Below are positions 1 through 9,400 of a stretch of 13,272 nucleotides of DNA, one piece after another. The first letter of the stretch is position 1. Every line of letters begins with the position of its first letter. The stretch comes from Irineochytrium annulatum (Eukaryota; Chytridiomycota; Chytridiomycetes; Chytridiales; Chytridiaceae): positions 1 to 13,272 of the forward strand of contig JADGJL010000826.1 of the NCBI GenBank assembly GCA_027600665.1, given 5' to 3'. The notes beneath the pieces were generated by a model that was given only the letters and a program-made list of their open reading frames with translations, had not been told where the DNA came from and did not search any database. The position numbers were made by a program, and so were the translations under genes.

Positions 1-594
1 GTAGAAGCGGAGGGAGGAGGTGATTGGGGGTTTGGAGGGTGTACGGCTAGCGGGGAGTATGTGAGCGAGCGAGGGAGAGGAGAGGGATGGGGTTGGCGAG
101 GGACGGGTGTATATAAACTATTGAAATGGGAGATTGCTCCTTTTATCGAAATACAGTGGATTGTGGTTGTAAGTCGGATGTTGTTCGAGTCGTGCGCACA
201 AGGCTGGTTACCAGCAATATCAATGAATGAATCAGCTTCTGAAGTATGTAAATAGTATTCATGTCGTGCTTCCCACTCGCGCTGTGCCCTCCTCATCATC
301 TCCGCTTTGTCTGGCGGCGTGGTAGTTCAAGGCAAAACTCACCTTCAAAGCACGAAGGGAGACCATTGGTGAGGCTTACCCACACGCGAGCACACGTTGC
401 GCATTATCTTCTGATGTCTTGTTCTTCTGAAACGGCAGCAATGTTTTCCAAACTCGTCCGATGTGGAACAACGTGCAACGTGCATGGACAGGTGCGACGC
501 GTCGAATTTTTCTGCTCATACCTTGAGCCCCGCAAGGTTAAAACCTGCTCGTCCACAGGCGAACCCGCTCCCTTTCTCGATACTCACATCAACC
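1..594. other. intergenic region upstream of the RNase T2 gene
   Basis: No convincing gene is seen in this stretch. A perfect TATATAAA lies at 110-117. The sequence to its left (about 1-100) is purine-rich on the + strand, so it is CT-rich on the minus strand, like fungal leaders. This fits the promoter and 5' leader of a minus-strand gene starting beyond the left edge, although the TATA motif reads better on the + strand. An inverted CCAAT (ATTGG) sits at 365-369. The promoter of the RNase T2 gene must also lie here. Short open frames in the region have no recognisable protein character. Confidence 0.5.
110..117. promoter_or_regulatory. TATA-box-like element
   Basis: The octamer TATATAAA is in a locally AT-rich patch between a purine-rich stretch on the left and mixed sequence on the right. 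It is about 480 bases from the RNase T2 start, far for a TATA box of that gene unless the leader is long. It may instead serve a divergent gene off the left edge. No transcript data are available, so its role is inferred from sequence and position only. Confidence 0.3.
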
Positions 595-1619
595 ATGCTG
601 CCCACCGCCGTCCTGCTCGCCATCGTCGGTGTCGCTGGCGCCCTCTGCCACGGCGGTGTCCCGCCCCCGACCACGACCTCCGTGTACCCGCCGCCCAACC
701 CGTTCGTGTGCCCCGAGACTGCCGTGGGCTGCTCCAGCACGGTCTACGACGAGTGCTGCGTCGGCCGTGAGTGTTTTCTCCCTTCTTTTCCCTTCCACGA
801 AATTAAATCATTCTCTTGCAAGTCAACGGCCTCCTGGTCTACGCCCAGAACTGGACGGCCGGCCTCTACCAGAACCCGGCCAACCGCGCCTTCATCTCCA
901 ACGACGTCCTCCGCACCCTCCCGCCCAACGAGTTCACCGTCCACGGCCTCTGGCCCGACAATTGCGACGGCTCCTACAACACCACCAACCTCGGATGCGA
1001 CCCCTCCCGCGTCTACGAGAACGTTACCGAGATCATGGATAAGTACGCCCCCGAGGACCTCCTGGCGGACTTGTACACGTACTGGCAGGGCGCCGATGGA
1101 TCGTACGAGTGGTTCTGGTCGCACGAGTGGACGAAGCACGCCACTTGCTTCTCGCCGCTCCAGCCCAAGTGCTTCGGGAAGCACTACACCCCGTACCTTG
1201 ACGTTGGTGAGTAAATCCTTTATCTCCCTCTCCCTCTTTGTTTCCGACTAATTCGCTTCCTCACCCCAGTCACCTTCTTCAAGAAAGCGCTCGCCCTCCG
1301 TAACCGCTTCAACCTCTTCCACATCTTCTCCAAGCACGCCATCACCCCCTCCACCACGCGCTCCTACACGCGCGACGACTTCAACAACGCCATCACGGCC
1401 GAGATCGGCAAAGCCACGGGCGGAATCCAGTGCGTTCAGAACTCTACAAAGGCGGACCCTTACAACGCCTACTTCGTCTCGGAGGTCTGGGTCTACTTGC
1501 TCAGCACGCCCCACCTGGAGTTCGAGCCCGTCGAGGCCACCTTTGGGCCCAAGGCCAACTTCCAGTCGTGCCCTAACTCCACGATCCCGATTTGGTATGT
1601 CCCGAACCCGCTTCAGTGA
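595..1619 (+). CDS. secreted ribonuclease T2
   Basis: Three exons, 595-766, 823-1206 and 1270-1619, give 301 residues. Both introns (56 and 63 bases) start GTGAGT and end AAG or CAG, and all junctions are phase 1. RNase T2 enzymes cut single-stranded RNA by transesterification through a 2',3'-cyclic phosphate and act outside the cell or in the vacuole. Residues 1-20 form a hydrophobic signal peptide, which decides the start at 595 over in-frame ATGs at 463 and 484. The first catalytic block, FTVHGLWPDNCDG, places the His at about residue 98. The second, WSHEWTKHATCF, supplies H158, E159, K162 and H163. The spacing and residues match the known catalytic set of the family, so the enzyme looks active. 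Many cysteines suit a disulfide-rich secreted protein, and five N-glycosylation sequons are present (NWT, NTT, NVT, NST, NST). There is no extra C-terminal domain; the protein ends shortly after a Cys-rich IPIWY tail. Confidence 0.94.
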
Positions 1620-2458
1620 GCGCGGTTTCTAGGGCGTCAGCCTCGATCGTGCGCACCATTTTATGGCCTGGTGCCTACAAAAATTATGCTGCCCATACCT
1701 GTTGCGAGCCACTTTTCGCTTCTTTTGCCCTAGCATTTTTGCTTTACTCCTTTTCTTTCTTTTCTTCGAGGGGACTGGAACCCAAACATGGCTTTTTAGA
1801 TAATAGCTGAGCGTTTCTTATTCGGGTAGAAATAAACGAAGATACTACTGTTAGTTTAGATGTTTATCGGTGAAAAGGCTGTAGCAGATGATGAGACCGC
1901 CTCCGAGACGAGCTGTTGAGAGGGAATGAGAGAGAGTAGGGGGCACGCTGGCGACCATCTCTTAAATTCGCTGCCGCTAGTTTGATCGTTTGGATTAATA
2001 GGGTTGAGACGGTGATGAGCCTTCACGGCCGCATCTTTATCCTGCGGGCGAGGACCGACATCAACGGACGTGGCCGGGTAAAGGGCAGCGGCGGGATGAG
2101 TGGATAAGTGACACGACGAGCTGATAAACGGCGACTACAGAAGTGCGAAGTTTGACAGTCTTCCACATGAACGATGTCGTAGCATCGGTGCTGTACCCCG
2201 ATCATCTGCGAAGGCTGCAAGCTGGTATCTGATGAGGTAGATGACCGAACCTGCTCGGCCAGACCGCCGTTCTTAACACTTGGCCGCAGTTAGCGTTGAG
2301 TACTCACCATCTGGCATCGCTTCAACCTCCTCGACAACCCCTTCCTTCGCACCGGTCCTCAGCACTGCGTCTTAGCTTGATTCTCACCTCGTCTTTCCTC
2401 AGCTTCTTCTTCGTCAGCCCTCCCTCACTCGAATCCGGAGGCGCATGCCCTCGTCCGC
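1620..2458. other. 3' region of RNase T2 and intergenic DNA
   Basis: An AATAAA at 1831-1836, about 210 bases past the RNase stop, is a plausible polyadenylation signal. A T-rich tract at about 1730-1770 precedes it. The remainder up to about 2290 shows no frame with protein-like composition on either strand. From about 2300 to 2440 the + strand becomes strongly CT-rich, the pattern of a fungal promoter or leader, and it leads into the possible decayed gene at 2459. Confidence 0.5.
1831..1836 (+). terminator. polyadenylation signal AATAAA for RNase T2
   Basis: A canonical AATAAA lies in AT-rich sequence about 210 bases downstream of the RNase T2 stop codon. No better candidate lies closer. 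The cleavage site itself cannot be fixed from sequence alone. Confidence 0.45.
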
Positions 2459-2831
2459 ATGGATCCTTCCGCCCCATCGGCCTCGATCCGACGGCATTGG
2501 CGTCGCAGGAAATTGAGCATCAGCCAGGCGATCGTGGGCTCTTAGACTACCGACGACATCGACGCCTCCAGCTTCCCGAGCACCGAGGAGGGCGGCAGCA
2601 ACGTTTTCGCCGCTGCCGCCGAGCCCGAGGACGATGGCGCACCTACTACCGCCAGGCCACGGCGCCGGTGGTTAACGGCAAGGGCGCGGTTGCGATGCCT
2701 TGCGGAGACCTGACGTACAAGAAGGCTTACAACGTTGGGAGAAAGGGACGTTTAGTTGGCAGCGGCTCGACAAGATTTATTTTAATGACTACCGCTGCAG
2801 GCGCCGGCACATGAAGGTTCGCCAAAATTGA
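2459..2831 (+). pseudogene. possible decayed protein gene, family not recognised
   Basis: A CT-rich leader (about 2300-2440) precedes an ATG at 2459 that opens MDPSAPSASIRRHWRR. The frame meets a TAG at 2543-2545, then continues in the same frame with acidic, protein-like sequence (DDIDASSFPSTEEGGSNVF, then AEPEDDGAP) until a TGA near 2710. In a different frame, after a TAA at 2673-2675, a second protein-like stretch runs to a TGA at 2829-2831 and contains GTFSWQRLDKIYFNDYRC followed by Arg-rich residues. Good coding character in two frames broken by one stop and one shift suggests a disabled gene. The alternative is a real gene with introns I could not place: no GTRAGT-type donor fits the junctions. 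I do not recognise the family, and chance open frames in GC-rich DNA remain possible. Confidence 0.25.
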
Positions 2832-3426
2832 TTTGCGAGATGATCGTGTGCGGTGGACTGACAGTCGCTCTGTGGGCTTCCATTTTTTGATTAGTCTCCA
2901 GGGACCTTTGTATACTTGTTTTTACTGCTCTTATTATTTTCGGCTTACGAACCTACACGCCAACGTCGCCAGATAATAGCACCAACGAGAAAATCTTCAA
3001 CAATTGGAAACAAATCACGAACTGTTCTCCATTGATGACTGCTTGCAGTGAACGCTCGGCTCGCAGCGAAAAACACGACTTATGCATTGAGAAAAACTAT
3101 ATGTATTATGTGCGTGGGATGGATGGGGTGAGATCTGCGAAGGGATGGGCAGAGATCGCCGACCTCGTGCGGCGACGCGCGGAGACGGTCGAGAGACCGC
3201 GAGTGCCCTCGTCCAGCGGCAATCCTACCCATTCGTCATCTTACAGAGATTGTCACTGGCGTGCTCGTCCTTCCCCTACAAGATCACCATCGGGTGTGGT
3301 GGCAGTCCCGTTTTCCCCCTCGAAGTCAAAGTTTCGATCCTTGCGTTACGATCTCCACATACTCGACCCGCAAGGCCCCATTCAACCAGTACCCCGCTAG
3401 GACCTCCGCGACCAGCGACCACGGCG
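2832..3426. other. SEC16 promoter and 5' leader region
   Basis: No separate gene is seen. AT-rich patches at about 2880-2960 and 3070-3110 (including ACTATATGTATTA) could hold the core promoter. From about 3180 the + strand becomes CT-rich up to the SEC16 start at 3427, as in a fungal 5' leader. A frame in phase with SEC16 stays open upstream to an ATG at 3145. That extension has low-complexity, leader-like composition and is not favoured as coding. Confidence 0.45.
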
Positions 3427-6400
3427 ATGAAGAGATCGGGCGTCGAGGACGGCCCGATCCCGTTCGGGGCGCCATCCCAGTCCTCGGCGTCGCGGCCCTT
3501 CGGCGCCAACCCCAATCCTCCGAGGGCGAGCGTCGCTGCAGAGCAGGACGACTTCTTCGCGTCCATGGGTCTCGGCTCCTCACCTGCGGTGCCCTCGCAG
3601 CAGCATCAATACCAGCCCGGGCGTCCATCCGGCATCCCCACATCGACTGCGTACTCGAGGTTTGCGCGATCTTTACTTCCACCGTGCAGTTTTTCGATAT
3701 CTTAATGGTATTCAGCAGACAGCCTCAGCAGCACCGATCATCTACCGGTCGCGGCTCCGTGACGTCGGACGATCTCCCTGACGCCTCCTCCCTCTTCTCC
3801 CCACCGGCACCCGCGCGATCTTCGGCCATCGCGAGCCCAACCCGATCCACAACCTCGTCATCATCCTCCGCGAACGCGCAGTTTGACTCCTTCCCGCCTC
3901 CAAAAGCGTACCCGTCCACGGCGCCACAGCAGCCATCCGTCTCGCAGCAGCAGAGCCCGTCATCCCCCCCCGGACCGCGTCGTTCCACCGCGGCCGGCCA
4001 GAACCCGTACGCGGCCGCGCGCCTCGCGCGCGCCAACCGATCGCGCGAGCCCACGATCGACGCCGCAGCCTCGGTCTTCACGAACCCGAGCGGCGCCACG
4101 TCGGCCTCCGTCTCCCGGACGTCGTCGAGGGCGGAAGTGATGGGAGCGTCGTCGACGAACTTTTTCGACGCGTTCGGGATGAGCGCTGATGACAGGAAGG
4201 ACGCCGGGGGCGCGCTCTCGCCGCCGCCGTTGAACACGGTGCGGTCGAGCAAGGTGCTGGACGTGCTTGGGATCGGCAAGGCAGACCCGATCGAGCAGCG
4301 GAAACTGGATGAACAGAAGAGGGCGGAGGAGCAGCGGAGGGCGGATGAGGCGAGGAAGGCCGAGGAGGCCCGGGTGGCGGAGGAGATGAGGAGGGCGAAG
4401 CAGGCGAAGAGGTTGGAGGAGATCAAGCGGGCTGAGGAGCAAAAGCGCGCTGACGAGCTGAAACGAATTGAGGAGCAAAGGAGGGTCGAGGAGCTGGAGA
4501 GAATAGCGGAGCAGCAAAGACTTGCCGAGTTGAAGAGGACGGAAGAATTGAAGCGGGCGGAGGAATTGAAGAAGGTTGAGGAGGCAAGAAGGGCTGAGGA
4601 AATGAGGGCTGCTGAAGAACAGCGGCGGATTGCGGAAGAACAACGGGCCGCTGAGGAACGTCGGAAACTTCTCGAGGCACAAAAGGTCGCCGACGAGCAA
4701 CGTCGCCTGGCCGAGGAACAACGCGTCGCCGAGGAGAAACGGGCTGCTGCAGAGCAGCGTCGTTTGGCTGAGGCGGAGCGGGCCGCTGAGGAGCAACGGA
4801 GGATCGCTGAGGAGGCCCGACGGGCCGAAGAGATTCAGCGTGCTGAAGAAGAGCGGAGGATTGCCGAGGAGGCCCGACGTGCCGAGGAAATCAAGCGTGC
4901 TGAAGCAGCTAGGGTTGCTGAGGAGGAGAGGCGCGCGTATGAGCAGCGCGTTGCCGAGGAGGAGAGGATGGCCGAGGAGCGGAGGGTACAAGAACAGCGG
5001 AGAGCGGCTGAGGAGAGGAGGGTGGCCGACGAGCTTAAACACGCTCAAGCTGGTGAGTAGGCTTTAATCTTTGTTTTGTTCTCCTATAGCTGATACATAT
5101 TCTTTGCAGCTATGCGTGCTCCACCGCCTATGATGGCTCCTCCGACCCAGCACAACGAGTCTTCCATGCCGAAACGTGAGTGCGACATTTTGGTTTGGAC
5201 CGATATGCGTTCGTACTGAGGCGTACACGTCGCTTCTTTCAGCAGCGGATGGGCCGTTGGAGGCCGTTGAATTTGCAGCAGCATTACCTCCCCCGCCGAA
5301 AATGGGCTTCTCACGTAAACCAAGTACGGTCTCGAATTAATTTTTTTGTGTTACTTAAGCATTGGGCATTTGACTAACATTGTTTGGCGTTAGCCATGCC
5401 GGCCGGTCCTCCCGACAACGTTCCGCCACCGCCCACAAGCGGATGGGTCGCGGAGCCTGCGAAAGCACGACATGTTGGTAGGACCCGGAAGACCACTCCG
5501 ATCCCGCAAGGCTACACTATGGGCCAGGACGACTTTTTCAACAACGTTCGGGAATCGGAAGCGTCGGGCACAGAGGTTCCGGCAATCGTACCCTCCTTGA
5601 TCGCGGAGACGGCCACGACTTCGAGCATGACCGATTTATCAACCCCGACGGTCATCAACCCTTTTGGCGCCGTAGAGGGTGGCGGTGGGATGCATGAGGA
5701 CGTAAGCTTTTCGGCCAACATCTCCCACACGGATATTCTCACGTCGGAGCCGGCGGATACGGTCTCTGCGCAGTCAGCCTCCGACGAACCGGCCACGCAC
5801 CATCGGGGCGGCGATATGAGTTTTGAGTCTTCTGGGAACGACGGTGCGGATGCAAGCCTCAGCGGCTTTGTTGATGTGGACACCAACCCGCGGCGTTACG
5901 GCCTATTTTCGTCCGTCGTCGAATCGTCGACCCCGCACCATCAAATCCACCCAAACGAACACCAGCACAATGACCACCCGCCGGTCGAGCCGATCAATTT
6001 CGGCTCCCACGGCGTTGAGGCCGATGAGCTGGACGACCTCGTTTTTGGCGCCGCGCCACTCCCGCCCCCGACGACGTACAAAGGATACGCCATCGCTCAG
6101 CCTACCGAGCCCGCGGAGATGGACGGCGTGGGCGTATTTGCCGGAGGGGACGATTTTGCTTGGCAGGTCGGAGGGCACCACCACGAGCATCCCGAGCCCG
6201 TATCTCCATCGAGGCATCAGGCGACTCTGCATGACGATGTCGCCGAGGTCCCGCCGCGCGTCGACCCGGCGTGGCAGGCGGCGGATGGGGCCGCTCAGGG
6301 ACAGTTTGCGATGGAGGCCACCTCGCCGTCCGCTATGAACGGCGCAGCTGGTATTCACGACAATGCCTCCTACGGACATCACCACGGGGGCTTCGACTAT

Positions 6401-9400
6401 CACCAAAGCGGGCCTTTCGATCAGATTCAGCAGCAGCAGCACGGCGAACCCGAGGACGCTGGAGCGTTGTTCGGCGGGTCGGCGAATAAAAGCGGCCACT
6501 ACGACCCGTTCTCGGCTGCTTCGGAGGGCTCGGCGGCCTTTTTTGACCAGACTGCAGCGGTTGCGCCGGCACCGCCGGTTCACGACTACCAGCCGACCTC
6601 ATGGAATGGAGAGCAGCCGTGGCAGGCGCAGAGCCAAAATGGGGGAGAGCAGGGCTGTGGTGAGGAGGGCGGATGGCCGGATGAGACTGTGGACCCGCAG
6701 CAACAGGGGGCTGGGGTCGCGCCACCTCAGCAGGCGATACAGGATGACGATACCAAAACTATAGCACCGCGCGTCGTCCCGGCGTGGCAAGCGCCAGATG
6801 GAGCTGCTCGAGCGGAATTCACCGTCGATAACACGTCTCCGGCGGTCACGAACGGCGCAGTTGGTACTTACGGCAATGCCGCCTACGGTCATCATCAGGG
6901 GGGCTTGGACAACCAACAAAGTGGCCCCTTCAATCAGATTCACCAGCAGCATCTCGGTGAAGTTGAGGACGCTGGCGCGTTATTTGGCGGGCCTGCGAAT
7001 CAAAGCGGTCACTACGACGTGTTCCCGACGGCGTCAGCGGATGGTTACAGGAATGACGCCTACGACTATCATCAAGAGGCCGTCGAGCAACGTCAGGACC
7101 ATCAGGGCGGGCCATTCGATCAGGTTCACCAGCAATACGGCGGCGAACCCGTGATCGCTGGCGCGTCACTCGACGCGACGGCGAACCAAAGCGCTCACTA
7201 CGATGTCTTCCCGGTTGCGTCAACGGATAATTACCAGAATGCCGCCTACGATCATCATCAGGGGAACGTCGAGCAACACCACTATCAGGGGGGGCCATTT
7301 GACCAGGTTCACCAGCAGCACGTCGGCGAACCCGAGGACGCCGGCGCGGCATTTGGAGGGACGGCGAATCAAATGGGTCACTACGACGTCTTCCCGTCTG
7401 GTTCAGCAGATGGTTACCAACATGCCCCCTACGGCTATAATCAAGGGAACGGCGAGCAATATCATCAGGGCGGGCCTCCCCCGGCTACGCAGGGTCTGAC
7501 CGCGCTCGCAACGCCATCAAACGCGCGGGGAGTTGGATCGTTAAACTCGTTTGTCCCCCCACCGCCCCTCCATGCGTTCGCCCCTCCGCCTGCCTCGAAT
7601 GACCCGCCCATGATCGCACCACCTCCACAGCCTGTGACTGCACCGCCGACGTCTCAAAGACCGTCATCGTCTGCAGCGTTTACGTCGGCGGAATATGGGG
7701 CCCCGCCCATGGACGCTTTTGCCCTGCCGTCCAAAGCGATTACTTCGCCGCCTACGGCGCAGGTGCAGCCATTGTCGGCACCGCCGTTGCCGGCGCATCA
7801 GCCCCAAGCGGATCAATATGGAGCGGATCAATATTCAACGAGTCCGTATCCTACTGATACGTACCAGGCTCAAGAGTACCAGACCGAACAGTATTCAGGT
7901 CACGGCTGGAACAATCAGTACGAAAGCGGCAACGATTTCGCGATGGGGGCAGATGGTGGCGATCAAGTCTTTAACACGGCGGCTCACTACGAAGCGCCAC
8001 CCGTTGACGCGAATACGGAGCTATCTAGACGCGCTTCGGAGACCTCGAACCACGACGGAGTTAGTTGTCCGAGCTGTATGAAGAGAAACTCGCTGGATAG
8101 CAGGTTCTGCAACAATTGTGGGACGCGTATTCCTGAGCGTGCGCCGGAGGTTCTAGCCCCGCCTCCCGTCCCTATTAAGGACGCAGCGCCATTGACCCAA
8201 TCACTTGCGTCTGCTTACCCGGGACCGCCTCGTCAGAATGTCTGGAGGCACAGCGCCGCGCCTCCGATGGAGAAGACGACGTCCGGGAGCCGAGGCGCAA
8301 TGCCTGTCGTTCAGCAGCAGCCTGCGTTCGTGGACCCGCTTAGCCGCCGTGGGCACGCCATAGGGATCTTCGGGCCCGGCGGCACACTTATAACGACCTT
8401 CCCGTCAAGACAGCAGAGGCTTGTTAAAGATGTGAGAGGGGCTTCCGTCATGGTGGAGAAAACGGTGCCTGGTCGGATAAGCGTTATGTCGGTGGCTGCT
8501 GCGATCAAAGAGGTCGGCGAGGGGGTTAAACTTCCCGGGCCGCTCGTAGGCGGAGCTAAGGCGTTTAAGAAGAAGGAAGTGGTGAAGTTTACGGACGACT
8601 TCATATCTGAGGCAAAGGAAAAACTCGAACACGCCCGCTCCACTGCGACTGGGGAACAGGGTCTAGCGGATAAGCTAAAGGCTGAAGACTACCTTGTGCT
8701 ATGGCGTCTCATGAAGCTCTTGGTGGAAAAAGACGGGATATTGCTTGGGTAAGAAAACCCTTCTTGCATCTTAAACTTCGCTTTGACACTTATCCTCCCC
8801 TCAATTTAGTGCAAAGGGTGATGAGGTCGTTAAGCTTCTGCGAGAGTTTGTAACTCCGGCGCCATCGATGGCGCCCGTCGACGAGATCCTAGCGGCTTTA
8901 CTGACCGGAGACAAGAACGAGGCGTGCAACGTGGCGACCGCGCGACATATGTGGTCGCACGCCTTGATATTGGCTGGAGTACTGAGCCCGGAGCGGTATA
9001 AAGAGACGGTTGTTGCGTTCTCTCGAAGCGAGTTGTCCTCTACCCGCGCATCGATAGTTCCTCCTGAGACGGGCGTTGATAGACCCGCGCTCCGTGTTCT
9101 CTATGCCATGTTCAGTGGCGTTGGTGGTTCATCCGTGAGAGAGCAGTTCCCTGGTCCGGAGGACTTCAGTGCGGATTCCGCTCACTATGCTCCGATAGAA
9201 TCTATATCCCGTTGGAAGGAGACCCTAGTATTAATGTTGGCGAACCGGAAGCCCGGCATCGAGTTTGTTATTTACGCTCTTGGCGATCAGTTGAGGTCGT
9301 ATGGATACACTTTCTCCGCGCAAATTTGGTTTGTTCCTCGAGCACGTTTTTCCTATTAACTTTGTTTAACAACATGTCCTTTTCAGCTACCTGCTAGCCG

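Noticed and set aside
3..299. minus-strand frame open from an ATG pair at 294-299 to the left edge
   Set aside because: It runs through the TATA-like element and a CT-rich leader, uses AT-rich codons unlike the real genes here, and shows no domain. It most likely reads through promoter sequence.
239..342. possible minus-strand intron (GTGAGT to TTCAG)
   Set aside because: The splice-like signals are good, but neither flank shows coding character, so at most it would be a 5' UTR intron of an unseen gene.
463..594. upstream in-frame starts for the RNase T2
   Set aside because: Using them would bury the signal peptide about 40 residues inside the protein.
2023..2220. 65-codon minus-strand ORF
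   Set aside because: No motif, no leader-like promoter sequence, and composition of random intergenic DNA.
3145..3426. N-terminal extension of Sec16 from the ATG at 3145
   Set aside because: The frame is open but its translation is leader-like with no conserved features. The ATG at 3427 has G at -3 and is followed at once by protein-like sequence. It cannot be fully excluded.
3725..4426. 233-codon minus-strand open frame
   Set aside because: Antisense of SEC16 exon 2, with low-complexity Ser/Ala composition and no promoter or homology signal.
3960..5048. 362-codon open frame on the minus strand
   Set aside because: It lies exactly opposite the repetitive Arg/Ala/Glu block of SEC16; its Leu/Pro/Ser-rich translation is the expected complement of GAG/CGG/GCN-rich codons and has no domain.
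5903..7352. several Arg-rich open frames on both strands within SEC16 exon 5
   Set aside because: They are out-of-frame readings of the GC-rich repeat region, with Arg/Pro/Ser bias and no motifs.
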